Shown: positions 1-16,175, counted from the first letter of the stretch. The stretch is DNA of 64,000 nucleotides from Stutzerimonas xanthomarina DSM 18231 (GCF_900129835.1 NZ_FQXA01000006.1:248001-312000); one strand, 5' to 3'. Program-made: numbers and translations. Notes: generated by a model not told the origin, from the sequence alone.

Positions 1-1
1 G

Positions 2-2605
<2,604 letters not shown>

Positions 2606-2620
2606 TCAACCGCGCAGGAT

Positions 2621-2660
2621 AAAGAAGGCCGGCTGCGAGCGATCACAGCCGGCCTTTTTC
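2621..2660 (+). terminator. Rho-independent terminator of rapA
   Basis: Inverted repeat AAGGCCGGCTG (2625-2635) and CAGCCGGCCTT (2646-2656) with a 10-base loop, preceded by A-rich and followed by T-rich sequence. It starts 16 bases after the rapA stop. Confidence 0.9.
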
Positions 2661-2821
2661 ATTCATATCAAGCAGATCTCCCATGCTCGTAGGATGGCAT
2701 CGAGCGAAGCGATACCCATCGGTACCAACCACCACCACATGGGTCTGGCATGTTCGGTCCACCCTACGCGCTGTTCCCTTAAACCTGAAGTCTGAAGCCT
2801 GAAGAGCAGGCTGTGCGGTCT

Positions 2822-7246
<4,425 letters not shown>

Positions 7247-7379
7247 GATCTGAATATGCTGCCGCCGCAGCGCATCTACAAGGCCGTCTCGCCGCAGCCC
7301 GTCGCATGCCCGTTACGTGAAAGGAAACGGCGCCGCCGCCTGGAGGTCCACTTGAGACAGCCTGACGATGGAGAACGCC

Positions 7380-7691
7380 ATGAGTAACCAACCCCTGAAC
7401 CTGGACGAAGCGATGCAGCTCGTCTCCGAAGCCTTTCTGCCGTGTGGCTGCGTGACAAGCGCCAATCCGGACGAAGACAGTTTTGGCTTTACCGTAATGT
7501 CCGGAAGCGGTGCGGAAATCCTGCGCGTGCCCAGCGTGTCGCGCGAGGAGTACACCAATCCGCAACGCCTTGGCGGCGTTATCGAGCAGGCCCGTTTGGA
7601 CGTGGAGGAAAAGGATCAGCGGCTGGAGCCCTGGACCATGCCCGCACTTACCGACGACACCGGCATCCCCGAAACGCCACCGAACTATTGA
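7380..7691 (+). CDS. Small conserved-looking protein of unknown function
   Basis: 103 residues, acidic, no signal peptide or membrane segment. The ATG at 7380 is preferred to one 12 bases upstream because GGAG at 7370-7373 lies at the right distance. The N-terminal half (LDEAMQLVSEAFLPCGCVTSA, with a CxC pair near residue 25) has a weak resemblance in layout to the small pseudomonad DUF1652 proteins, but I would not assign it. It ends 24 bases before the short-chain dehydrogenase gene, so the two probably share a transcript. Function not recognised. Confidence 0.7.
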   Translation: MSNQPLNLDEAMQLVSEAFLPCGCVTSANPDEDSFGFTVMSGSGAEILRVPSVSREEYTNPQRLGGVIEQARLDVEEKDQRLEPWTMPALTDDTGIPETPPNY

Positions 7692-7715
7692 TCCATCAGG
7701 CAAGCGAGGAAAACC

Positions 7716-8411
7716 ATGAGCGATCCGGTTCTCTTGATCACTGGCGCCTCCTCCGGGATTGGCGCCGCCACTGCGCGACTCGCCGCCGAGGCCGGCTATC
7801 GCGTCGCCCTGGCCGCCCGCTCCGAGCACAAGCTGGCGCAACTGGTCGACCAACTCGGTGGCCCCGACCGGGCGCTCGCCATTCGCTGTGATGTGAAGGA
7901 ATACGCCGAGCAACAGGCCATGGTGCAGCGGGTGCTCGGCCACTTTGGTCAGCTCGATGCGGTCTACGCCAACGCCGGGATGCCTGGCAGTGAAGGCGGA
8001 TTCAGCGGCGCGGACCCTGAAGTCTGGCGCGAGATGTTGCTGACAAACGTCTATGGCGTAGGCCTGACGCTGCGGTGCAGCCTCGAAGCACTAAAGGCCA
8101 GTCGAGGTCACGTCCTGCTGACCGGTTCCGCTGCGGGGCGCTTCGTCATCCCCGGCTCGATGTACAGCGCCAGCAAATGGGCCGTAACCGGCATGGGCCT
8201 TAGCGTACGCGAAGAGCTGCGCGGTACCGGCGTGCGGGTCACGCTGATTGAGCCCGGCATGGTCGACACTCCGCTGTTCGACAAGCCGCCCGCCTACGCG
8301 CTGGAACCCGAAGACATCGGGCGCGCGGTTGTCTATGCGCTGTCCCAGCCCAGGCATGTGGACCTCAACGAGATGCTGATTCGCCCCACGCCACCGGTCG
8401 AGGCCGACTAG
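7716..8411 (+). CDS. Short-chain dehydrogenase/reductase (SDR)
   Basis: NAD(P)-dependent oxidoreductase of the classical SDR family, 231 residues (usual size about 250). The nucleotide-binding motif TGASSGIG lies at residues 8-15, the structural NAG motif appears as YANAG, and the catalytic Tyr and Lys are in YSASK near residues 150-154, with the Ser supplied by TGSAAG. The substrate cannot be told from the sequence. A Shine-Dalgarno GAGGAAA lies just before the ATG. It follows the small unknown gene by 24 bases. Confidence 0.9.
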   Translation: MSDPVLLITGASSGIGAATARLAAEAGYRVALAARSEHKLAQLVDQLGGPDRALAIRCDVKEYAEQQAMVQRVLGHFGQLDAVYANAGMPGSEGGFSGADPEVWREMLLTNVYGVGLTLRCSLEALKASRGHVLLTGSAAGRFVIPGSMYSASKWAVTGMGLSVREELRGTGVRVTLIEPGMVDTPLFDKPPAYALEPEDIGRAVVYALSQPRHVDLNEMLIRPTPPVEAD

Positions 8412-8634
8412 CCAGCTATCTGACTCACTCGAAATCGCAAACCGTTCGACCTGGCCCCTTACGCTGACCGACTGGTAGTAGTCGGCCTGCCTTTGGCGAC
8501 AAACCGCTGCGCTGGTTTTATTCAGGAGTGGATATGCCGGTCGAAACTTCACGCCCCGCTTCAGGTCGCTATAGAGGCGGTTTTCGGCCGTTGCGGGAGT
8601 CGACTGGTCACGTATCGAACACGGGGGAACGCCC

Positions 8635-9930
8635 ATGGGCAATCTGGCGGAACAGCGGTCGCAACAACCAGCCCTGGCTGAACTGGACTATCTGTTAAAG
8701 CGCTTCCGGCAGGTGCGCGCCACCAGCGAAGCGATCTGCGCGCCATTGCAGATCGAGGACTACGTCATCCAGAGCATGCCTGACGTCAGCCCGCCGAAAT
8801 GGCATCTGGCGCATATCAGTTGGTTCTTCGAAGCGTTCCTGCTCAAGCCCTACCTCGTCGGTTACAAGCCGCTGAATGACGCTTACGACCACCTGTTCAA
8901 CTCTTATTACGAAACCCACAGCACGCCCTTTCTCCGGACCCAGCGCGGGCTGATCTCGCGCCCTGGCGTCGAGGACGTCTACCGGTTCCGCCAGCACATC
9001 GACCGGGCAATGGGTGAACTGCTGACCAACCCGCCACAACAGCACGCCGCCGAGATCATGCACCGGGTCGAGCTGGGCCTGCAGCACGAGCAACAGCATC
9101 AGGAATTGCTGTTGATGGACATCAAGCACATCCTGGCGCAGAACCCGCTGCATCCTGTCTATCGCAGCGACTTGAAGCCCGCGCCCGCACTGCATAACGA
9201 CCGTGTTCGCTGGCACAGCTATGCCGGTGGCGTGCGTCATATCGGCCATGCTGGTAGTGGCTTCGCGTTTGATTGCGAGACGCCACGCCACCGCCAGTTC
9301 GTCGAAGATTTTCAGCTGGCCGACCGCTTGGTCAGCAATCGCGAATACTTGTCCTTCATCGCCGATGGCGGCTACGCGCGCAGCGAGCTCTGGCTATCTG
9401 ACGGCTGGGCACACATCCGCCAGCATGGCTGGAACGCCCCGCTGTATTGGCATCGAGAGGACGGCGGCTGGTGCGAAATGACCCTCGCCGGCTTGCAGCC
9501 CCTGGACCTGGAAGCGCCCGTCTGCCACGTCAGCTTCTATGAAGCGGATGCCTATGCGCGGTGGGCCGGTGCCCGCCTGCCCACCGAAGCCGAATGGGAA
9601 GTGGCCGCCACCGACCAGCCACGGCGCGGCAACTTTCTGGAAAGCGATCATCTGCAACCTGTGCCTGCCAACGTGCCGCATGAGGGGCCGGCGCAGTTGT
9701 TCGGCGATGTCTGGGAATGGTCCTCCAGTGCCTACCGCCCTTACCCCGGTTTCCATCCGCTGGAAGGCAGCCTGGGCGAATACAACGGCAAGTTCATGTC
9801 CGGTCAGATGGTCTTGCGCGGCGGTTGTTGCGCCACGCCTGAAGCCCACATACGCGCCACCTACCGCAACTTCTTTCAGCCGGCGATGCGCTGGCAATTC
9901 GCCGGGCTGCGCCTGGCCAGGGAGCTCTGA
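8635..9930 (+). CDS. egtB: Ergothioneine biosynthesis protein EgtB (iron-dependent sulfoxide synthase)
   Basis: Non-haem iron enzyme that joins trimethylhistidine (hercynine) to a thiol donor with O2 in ergothioneine synthesis. 431 residues: N-terminal DinB-like domain with the probable iron ligands in HLAH (57-60) and HEQQH (151-155), then a C-terminal FGE-sulfatase-like domain ending in the RNFFQP...FAGLRLA signature. The egtD gene starts 3 bases after the stop, which supports the pathway assignment. The thiol donor (cysteine or gamma-glutamylcysteine) cannot be read from the sequence. The related selenoneine synthase SenA is less likely because egtD is adjacent and no senB-like glycosyltransferase is near. 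Confidence 0.92.
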   Translation: MGNLAEQRSQQPALAELDYLLKRFRQVRATSEAICAPLQIEDYVIQSMPDVSPPKWHLAHISWFFEAFLLKPYLVGYKPLNDAYDHLFNSYYETHSTPFLRTQRGLISRPGVEDVYRFRQHIDRAMGELLTNPPQQHAAEIMHRVELGLQHEQQHQELLLMDIKHILAQNPLHPVYRSDLKPAPALHNDRVRWHSYAGGVRHIGHAGSGFAFDCETPRHRQFVEDFQLADRLVSNREYLSFIADGGYARSELWLSDGWAHIRQHGWNAPLYWHREDGGWCEMTLAGLQPLDLEAPVCHVSFYEADAYARWAGARLPTEAEWEVAATDQPRRGNFLESDHLQPVPANVPHEGPAQLFGDVWEWSSSAYRPYPGFHPLEGSLGEYNGKFMSGQMVLRGGCCATPEAHIRATYRNFFQPAMRWQFAGLRLAREL

Positions 9931-9933
9931 AAC

Positions 9934-10899
9934 ATGGCACTCGCCGTACATTTTCATGACCAGACGCAGCCGACCCACGACAGCTCACTGCGCGACGAGG
10001 CACTGGAAGGTTTCGCCGCATCGCCGAAGCACATCTCACCAAAGTTTTTCTACGACCGACGTGGCTCGGAGCTGTTCGAGCAGATCTGTCTGCTGCCCGA
10101 GTACTATGTGACCCGCACCGAGGAAAAGATCCTCGCCAACGCGGCTAACGAGATATTGGAAATCGCCGGGCCACAGACCGACCTGATCGAACTGGGCAGC
10201 GGTGCCAGCCGCAAGGTGCGTCTGCTGCTCGAAGGCCTGCGGCCGGTCAGTTACCTGGGCATCGACATTTCCGAAGATTTCCTGCTGACCAGCACCCAGC
10301 GCCTCGCCGCTGACTATCCCTGGCTGGACGTGCATGCGGCCTGTGCGGATTTTTCAGACGAACTGAAGCTGCCTGACGACTTCACCCTGCACCACCCGCT
10401 GGTATTTTTCCCCGGTTCCAGCATTGGCAACTTCACCCCGCTGGAGGCTCGCAAGCTGCTTGGGCACCTGCGCGAAATTCTCCCGCCTGGCGGTGGCCTG
10501 CTGATCGGCGTCGACCTGGTCAAGGACCGCAGCGTCCTGGAAGCGGCTTACAACGATAGCGCCCATGTCACGGCCGCGTTCAACCTCAACCTCTTGCAGC
10601 GCATCCGCCAGGAGCTGGACAGCGACATCGACCCGTCGCGTTTCACCCACCGGGCGTTCTTCAACGAGCAGGATTCGCGGATTGAGATGCACCTGGTCAG
10701 CCGCGAAGCACAAGACCTGACCATCGAGGGGCAGCGCTTCCACTTCGATGCCGGCGAAAGCCTGCACACGGAGAACTCTTACAAATACACATTGGAATCT
10801 TTCGCCGATCTGGCTAACAGCGCCGGCTTCGACTGCAGCGGTCAATGGACCGACGCACAGAACCTGTTCAGCGTACATTACCTGCAACGTCGCCCATGA
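9934..10899 (+). CDS. egtD: L-histidine N-alpha-methyltransferase EgtD
   Basis: SAM-dependent enzyme that trimethylates histidine to hercynine, the first step of ergothioneine synthesis. 321 residues, normal length. Recognisable blocks are the N-terminal SPKHISPKFFYDRRGSELFE region, the SAM-binding IELGSGASRK near residue 86, and the C-terminal NSYKYT region that contacts the histidine substrate in this family. It lies 3 bases after egtB and its TGA overlaps the ATG of the following peptidase gene (ATGA at 10896), so all three genes are probably co-translated. No egtE-type lyase gene is nearby. Confidence 0.95.
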   Translation: MALAVHFHDQTQPTHDSSLRDEALEGFAASPKHISPKFFYDRRGSELFEQICLLPEYYVTRTEEKILANAANEILEIAGPQTDLIELGSGASRKVRLLLEGLRPVSYLGIDISEDFLLTSTQRLAADYPWLDVHAACADFSDELKLPDDFTLHHPLVFFPGSSIGNFTPLEARKLLGHLREILPPGGGLLIGVDLVKDRSVLEAAYNDSAHVTAAFNLNLLQRIRQELDSDIDPSRFTHRAFFNEQDSRIEMHLVSREAQDLTIEGQRFHFDAGESLHTENSYKYTLESFADLANSAGFDCSGQWTDAQNLFSVHYLQRRP

Positions 10900-12647
10900 G
10901 GCCCATTGCTTGCTGCCTGACCGCGCTAACACTCGCGCTGGGCCTCGGCAGCGCCCTGGCCGAGGAGCAGCCGCTGCGACTTAAAGATCTGCAGCGCTGC
11001 GGCGATCTGTTTTCCACGGAGCACTTGACGTTTTGCCTGAGCAGCGAAGGCGCGGCCAACGCGAATTTAGAGGTGATGCTCCGTGGCAAGCCCATCGAGA
11101 CGGCTCGGGGAAAAAACGGACGACTGCGCCTGACCCTCAACCGCAAGGAACATCAAAGTGGCCCGCTCTGGCTGGAACAAGGCGATCGCCGCAGCAATCC
11201 GGTCTGGCTCACACTCAATGGCAGCCACGTGATACCGGCAAGCCCGGACGAGGTGGCGAAGAACATGGACGGTCTGACCACCTACGTGGATCTGGTCAGC
11301 GTGATCATCGAAGAGGATCACGACGGGCTGGAGGCGTCGCGGCGCCTGGCCGAAAAGTATGGCGCCGAAGTGGTTGGCGTCATTGCCCCGCTCAATACCT
11401 ATCAGCTGCGGCTGCCGGTGAACAACCTGACCGAGCGCGACGCAATGGTGCTGCGTCTGGGCAGCGAGACGAACGTGGATGCGGTGGTTATCGAAGAATC
11501 CGGGGCTGAAGAGCCACTGGAAGAAGATAAGCAAAGCAGGCCTCGCAACAGTGAATGGGTTGCCAACCGCTTTCTCGATGCGGTGGATTTCTATCGGCGC
11601 CGTTTGCCTGCGCGCAAAGCACCGATTGATACCCACCCCGTGCGGATCGGCATCATCGAGCGCGACGTCGACTTCGATTCGCCTGAATTTGCGGCCTATC
11701 TCAACCGCTGCGACCCTGCCAAACCTAAAACCTGCGTTTACGCACGCGATGCAGCATCTCCAGCGGACCACGGCACCAGCGTCACTGGCATCCTCGCCGC
11801 GCGCAGTGCCGAGCCGGGCGACAGTGGTTTTCTCAGCGCCCTTGAAGCGTCAAGTTCGGGCTTTGAAGTCATCGTCGAGCGCAATTCCGACGCCGGCATC
11901 ACCGCCAATGTCGCGGCGTCTGTCAATCTGGTGGAAGACGGCGTACGGGTGCTGAATTGGAGCTGGGGCATTCATCGCGTCGGTACGCTCGATGTGGACG
12001 GGGAAGAGATCGACTCACTGGTGCGCTCCGGCGTGGCGATGAGCGGTTACGAAGAGCTACTCGAAGAATTCTTTCTCTGGTTGCGTCGCGAGCATCCAGA
12101 CGTGGTGGTGGTGAACTCGGCGGGCAATGGCTCGGCGCATTCAGGCCAGGACGATTACCGCCTGCCCTCTTCCTTCATCACCGAACAACTCCTGGTAGTG
12201 GGCGCGCATCAGCGCGACTTCAGCAGGGATGTGCCGGTCGAACACCCGGACTACGTGACCAAGCGCCCCTCGTCCAATATCGATATGCGCGTCGACATCA
12301 CCGCCTCGGCCTGTACCCGTGCGGCAACGCTCGAAACCGGCAAGCGCGGCGAGGTGCACTGCGGCACCTCGTACGCCACGCCGATGGTCACTGGAATAGT
12401 CGGCGCGATGCTGTCGATCAACCCTGCGCTGGCGCCGGAACAGCTGCGTGAACTGCTGCGCAGAAGCGCCCTGACGATAGGCCGCGATAGCGATTTCGAA
12501 CCCGCCGAAGCCGATGACCTGACTGCACCGATCCTGCCATCGGAGCGCAGCTATCAATTGGACAATCAGGACATTGGGCGCTCTGCTCGCCTGGACATGC
12601 GCAAAGCGCTGGAACTGACTGTCGACAGTCTGCAGCACGTGCGCTGA
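10896..12647 (+). CDS. Secreted S8 (subtilisin-like) peptidase homologue with Glu at the catalytic Asp position
   Basis: 583 residues from the ATG at 10896, which overlaps the egtD stop and opens a signal peptide (MRPIACCLTALTLALGLGSALA). A region of about 200 residues follows that may be a propeptide. The peptidase domain has His292 in DHGTSVTGI, the oxyanion Asn411 in NSAGN and Ser492 in GTSYATP. At the usual catalytic Asp position (consensus I-D-T/S-G-V-D) the protein reads IERDVD, so Glu255 replaces Asp. This could lower or abolish activity. Its tight coupling to egtBD is unusual; a direct role in ergothioneine metabolism is not implied by the family. Confidence 0.88.
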   Translation: MRPIACCLTALTLALGLGSALAEEQPLRLKDLQRCGDLFSTEHLTFCLSSEGAANANLEVMLRGKPIETARGKNGRLRLTLNRKEHQSGPLWLEQGDRRSNPVWLTLNGSHVIPASPDEVAKNMDGLTTYVDLVSVIIEEDHDGLEASRRLAEKYGAEVVGVIAPLNTYQLRLPVNNLTERDAMVLRLGSETNVDAVVIEESGAEEPLEEDKQSRPRNSEWVANRFLDAVDFYRRRLPARKAPIDTHPVRIGIIERDVDFDSPEFAAYLNRCDPAKPKTCVYARDAASPADHGTSVTGILAARSAEPGDSGFLSALEASSSGFEVIVERNSDAGITANVAASVNLVEDGVRVLNWSWGIHRVGTLDVDGEEIDSLVRSGVAMSGYEELLEEFFLWLRREHPDVVVVNSAGNGSAHSGQDDYRLPSSFITEQLLVVGAHQRDFSRDVPVEHPDYVTKRPSSNIDMRVDITASACTRAATLETGKRGEVHCGTSYATPMVTGIVGAMLSINPALAPEQLRELLRRSALTIGRDSDFEPAEADDLTAPILPSERSYQLDNQDIGRSARLDMRKALELTVDSLQHVR

Positions 12648-13141
12648 CAACCCATCACCGACGCCTCGTGCGCTCCGCCCAAACTCGACAGCCGAGCGCA
12701 TCGCCGTGGGCAAACATCTTAGAAAAGCCGTCTCTGCAACAATCTGAAACAAGTCGGATATACCAAAGGCGCTGCACAAGCGAAACGGCAGAAGTGCCAC
12801 TGCATTTATTCAAGTCTTACTTCGCGCGCACTCAAATTTAGCCATTTCAACTACTTAAACAATGACATCAATTTGATATTTAATTGCCATCCAATAGTGG
12901 CAATAGAGATTCTTATACTGGTTTGTTTGGGGTTATCACTTTTACTGGCGCCAATATAACTTCAACAATTAAACACACATCTATATAAAGCCCATGCACG
13001 CGGCGCCAGAGATTCACAGGCGTCTTCGCGTTGCTTGGTGGCGTCAACGGTCGGTGCTTCGTTCGATGCATGGGTCCTTGGATGCTTCCGCACTTTTTAA
13101 AGGGCCAAGGCCCTTTGTCGTATTAAGTTCCGGAGATTTCA
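12648..13141 (+). promoter_or_regulatory. AT-rich leader and presumed promoter region of the GH5 gene
   Basis: No gene is seen in these 494 bases. About 12830-12990 is strongly AT-rich compared with the rest of the window. It holds a palindrome ATCAATTTGAT (12867-12877) and an inverted repeat ATTGCCA (12883-12889) / TGGCAAT (12898-12904), both operator-like. Near the gene, AAAGGGC-CAAG-GCCCTTT (13099-13116) can form a tight RNA hairpin 15 bases before the ribosome-binding site CGGAG. The binding proteins are unknown. Confidence 0.55.
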
Positions 13142-15253
13142 ATGCTCGTCAAAAAGACGGTCTGCACCCGTAACATGCTACTCAGTGCCGCGCTACTTGC
13201 TGCTGCCATCGGCTTGAGCCAAATCCAGGTTGCGCAAGCGGCTACTGCCAAGGCAACCGCCGCCGCCCAACAGACTATCGCCACCACCGCCAAGGTCAAT
13301 GACTTCACCAGCCCCCAATGGCTCAAAGGCAGCTGGCGTCAGTCGGCCGGCCTGTCGATTCCAGCCACCGCAGCCAATAAAGCGGCGTTCAGGAAAGGCG
13401 CCCAGATCAGAACCGCTGACGGTCAGATTCGTACCATCAAAGTGATCTATTTCTCCGGGGCCCACATGAGTGTAATGCTCTCTGGCGCCACCTTGAACGC
13501 ATCGAAAAACGGTCATCCGAAAACCATTTCCGCATTGGGCACGACGCCGGTGGCCGGCGTACCCCCCCCGGCTACCAGCGGCAACCAGGCCGCCAGCAGC
13601 TCCGCTCACAGCACCGCCATCAACAATTACACCAATAACGACTGGTTGAATGGCGTCTGGCGTAAGTCGGCAGGTTTTTCAATTCCCTCCAGCAGCGCGA
13701 ACCGCTCGGCGTTCAAGGTTGGTTCCTCAGTGAAGCTGGCTGATGGTCAGGCGCGCAAGATCAACGCCGTGTATGTGTCTGGCAAAAACATGAGCGTGAT
13801 GCTTTCAGGGGCGGCACTGAGCGGCAAACTTGGTTACCCGAACAAGTTGTTCTCGGCGACCAGCAGCAGTGCTCCGGTTGCGCCAGCGGCTCCAAGCAAG
13901 CCCGCGACTCCCGCGCCGGGCCCGGTCACCAGCCAGCCCGCGACCGGCTCGTCCATGACGACCGCGCTCAACGCCTTCAACGGCGGTGATTTCGTCAATG
14001 GTGTGTACAACACCAGTAAGTTCGTCGGCATCTCGGTCAAGGCGACGGCGGAGAACAAGGCGGCATTCCACAAAGGCGCGAAGATCCGTTTCTTCGGTGG
14101 CGAGGTGCGCACCATCAAACTGATCTACCATTCCGGCGGCAATATGACCGTCATGGTCGATGGCGGCGCCATTAACGGCAAGGCTGTAGGTTATCCCCGC
14201 ACCGTCTCGGTCAGTAGCACCAGCTTCAGCAACACAAGCCCAAGCGTCGACAGCACGCCGGCTGCAGGAAATGCAGCACCGGCAAACCCGATCAATCTGG
14301 TGGGCATCAATCTTGCCGGGGCAGAATTCGGCACGGATGTCAGATTGCCCGGTGTCTACCTCAAGCAGTATATCTATCCCGGCGAGGCCGACTTCAAGCG
14401 TTACGCCGAGCGCAATCTGAAGCTGGTTCGCCTGCCGTTTCGCTGGGAGCGGATTCAGCCGAGGGTCAATGGCGAATTGAACAGCGCTGAGCTCCGCCGC
14501 ATGCTGACCACGCTTGACCATGCAAAAAAATACAACATGCAGGTCATCCTCGACATGCATAACTACTATCGCTATTACGGCAAGATGATCGGGACTAACG
14601 AGGTGCCGGTAAGCGCATTTGCCGATGCCTGGCGGCGTATTGCCCAGCAGGTTGCCAACCATCCGGCAGTCTATGGCTACGGCTTGATGAACGAGCCACA
14701 CACCACTAACGGCAAGTGGCCAGCCGCCGCGCTGGCTGCTGCAAAAAGCATCCGCAGCGTCGATGCCAAGAATTGGGTGGTGGTCGCCGGTGATCGCTGG
14801 TCCAGCGCTTTCCATTGGCAGTCCTATAACACCCAGTTGGTCAAGGACGCGTGGATGCGCGACCCGAGCAACAATCTGATGTTCGAAGCCCATCTGTACT
14901 TTGATAAGGACTACTCGGGCTACTACACCAACCGTTACGAACAGTACGATCCGATGATTGGCGTGGTGCGCGCGAAGCCCTTCGTCGAGTGGCTGAGCCG
15001 GTATCGCCTGCGCGGCTTCATCGGTGAGCACGGGGCGCCGGACTTCTCGCCCTCCGCCGTGGTTGCCATGGACAACCTGCTCAAGTACCTGGGCCAGAAC
15101 TGCATTCCGAGCACTTATTGGGCGGCGGGTCCCTGGTGGGGCGATTATGCGCTGTCGCTGGACGTAAAAAGCGGCAAACCTCGCCCCCAGTTGCCGATAT
15201 TGCAGAAGCATGCAGCGAACAAATCCTGCGGGGCCGTCGGTCCGCTGCGGTAA
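13142..15253 (+). CDS. Secreted glycoside hydrolase family 5 enzyme with three N-terminal repeats
   Basis: 703 residues. Signal peptide at about 1-33, then three copies of a roughly 75-residue module (about 52-128, 160-236 and 274-355), each with a W/V-xSAGxSIP-like start, a F-K/R-x-G segment, and a final NMSVMLSGA-like strand; Ser/Pro/Ala-rich linkers separate them. The C-terminal GH5 catalytic domain (about 383-690) has the acid/base Glu518 in MNEPH, the nucleophile Glu629 in IGEHG and the conserved HLYFD strand. GH5 enzymes cleave beta-glucans such as cellulose; the exact substrate is not predictable here. The repeats may bind sugar or cell wall, but I do not recognise them. Shine-Dalgarno CGGAG lies before the ATG. 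Confidence 0.88.
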   Translation: MLVKKTVCTRNMLLSAALLAAAIGLSQIQVAQAATAKATAAAQQTIATTAKVNDFTSPQWLKGSWRQSAGLSIPATAANKAAFRKGAQIRTADGQIRTIKVIYFSGAHMSVMLSGATLNASKNGHPKTISALGTTPVAGVPPPATSGNQAASSSAHSTAINNYTNNDWLNGVWRKSAGFSIPSSSANRSAFKVGSSVKLADGQARKINAVYVSGKNMSVMLSGAALSGKLGYPNKLFSATSSSAPVAPAAPSKPATPAPGPVTSQPATGSSMTTALNAFNGGDFVNGVYNTSKFVGISVKATAENKAAFHKGAKIRFFGGEVRTIKLIYHSGGNMTVMVDGGAINGKAVGYPRTVSVSSTSFSNTSPSVDSTPAAGNAAPANPINLVGINLAGAEFGTDVRLPGVYLKQYIYPGEADFKRYAERNLKLVRLPFRWERIQPRVNGELNSAELRRMLTTLDHAKKYNMQVILDMHNYYRYYGKMIGTNEVPVSAFADAWRRIAQQVANHPAVYGYGLMNEPHTTNGKWPAAALAAAKSIRSVDAKNWVVVAGDRWSSAFHWQSYNTQLVKDAWMRDPSNNLMFEAHLYFDKDYSGYYTNRYEQYDPMIGVVRAKPFVEWLSRYRLRGFIGEHGAPDFSPSAVVAMDNLLKYLGQNCIPSTYWAAGPWWGDYALSLDVKSGKPRPQLPILQKHAANKSCGAVGPLR

Positions 15254-15262
15254 TGCCCAAGC

Positions 15263-15289
15263 GGCGCCCCGTATCTGCGGGGCGCCTTT
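15263..15289 (+). terminator. Terminator of the GH5 gene
   Basis: Inverted repeat GGCGCCCCG (15263-15271) and CGGGGCGCC (15278-15286) followed by TTT, 10 bases after the stop codon. Confidence 0.75.
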
Positions 15290-15296
15290 CCCGGCG

Positions 15297-15677
15297 CTAG
15301 CCTGCTGCCGCTAGGCTGTCGAATACTTCCGGGACCAACGCCGCCTCACCTTTTTCATCCAGACGGCGACGGTTCTCGGTTCGCCCCGCGCCGCCCTCGA
15401 GCATCTCCATCAGGCGCACGCCTCGATCAGTCAGCACGAAATTCTCACCATTGCCGCCTTGCTCCTCCGGCCGCGTCTCCATGTAGCCGCCTTCGTACAG
15501 CAGGCTTTCGTAGTTCTGCGCCTCGGCCTTCAAAGAGTCCAGGTTGGGCATCGGTTGACCGGCCTCCTCGGTTGCCAGGGCATGCTCATCTGCGTACTGG
15601 CGTGGCGCGAAGCTCTCGTTTCCGGGTTTCTGCGCTTCACGCAGCAGGCGTAGCATCAAGTCCCAGTCGTAGGTCAT
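15297..15677 (-). CDS. Small cytoplasmic protein, possibly winged-helix DUF2513-like
   Basis: 126 residues. The ATG at 15677 is chosen over an in-frame upstream start because AGGAG lies 7 bases before it. The start MTYDWDLMLRLLREAQ, a middle part predicted helical, and the segment YMETR...NFVLTDRGVRLMEML have the layout of small winged-helix proteins such as DUF2513 (two short helices, then a wing with a L-T-x-x-G turn). That assignment is tentative. The gene is convergent with the GH5 gene; no partner gene suggests a role. Confidence 0.65.
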   Translation of the reverse strand: MTYDWDLMLRLLREAQKPGNESFAPRQYADEHALATEEAGQPMPNLDSLKAEAQNYESLLYEGGYMETRPEEQGGNGENFVLTDRGVRLMEMLEGGAGRTENRRRLDEKGEAALVPEVFDSLAAAG

Positions 15678-15832
15678 GTCCGTTCTCCTGTTGCGCCGCT
15701 TCGGGGAGGCGGCCATCGCTATTCGGACCCCAACCGTCGCGGCATGGTTCGATCCAGCGCAGCCGCGAACGGCTGAACTAAAGCGCGCCACGGGCGATCC
15801 ACCAGATAGGTCGTTAATTAAAGGAGCGCGCC

Positions 15833-16129
15833 ATGAAACGCTTGATCGTACCTTTCACCCTCGCCTTGCTCGCAAGCCAGCCAGTGTTCGCCGACCAATG
15901 CACCACCGACGAGATAAATGCCAAAGCCAAGGAGCTTGCCGATCGCGTCAATGCCCTGACAGAAAGCAACCCGAAGCGAGCAGAGGAGATCAACGAAGAA
16001 CTACGAGATATGGAGGTCAAGCAGACTGCCGAGCAGTTAGGCAACGAATGTGAAGCCTACGAGAAGCGCATCAAGCATGTGGAAGCGGCCGAAAAGCAGG
16101 CTGACATCGCGCCGGCGAAGGAGCGCTAG
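15833..16129 (+). CDS. Small exported helical protein of unknown function
   Basis: 98 residues with a clear signal peptide (MKRLIVPFTLALLASQPVFA) and a very charged, helical mature part rich in Glu, Lys and Ala, containing two cysteines (DQCTTD and NECEAYE) that could pair in the periplasm. AAGGAG lies just before the ATG. No family is recognised. It stands alone between two minus-strand genes. Confidence 0.75.
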   Translation: MKRLIVPFTLALLASQPVFADQCTTDEINAKAKELADRVNALTESNPKRAEEINEELRDMEVKQTAEQLGNECEAYEKRIKHVEAAEKQADIAPAKER

Positions 16130-16175
16130 GCGCGAAAACAAGCCGAGGCCGCGATGCCGCCCCGGCTATTGCAGA

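Noticed and set aside
8635..10899. Selenoneine (SenA) instead of ergothioneine pathway
   Set aside because: EgtD lies directly downstream and no senB or senC-like gene is near, so EgtB is the simpler call.
13805..15211. Minus-strand open frame of 468 codons across the GH5 gene
   Set aside because: Shadow of the GH5 coding sequence; no recognisable domain and no start signals.
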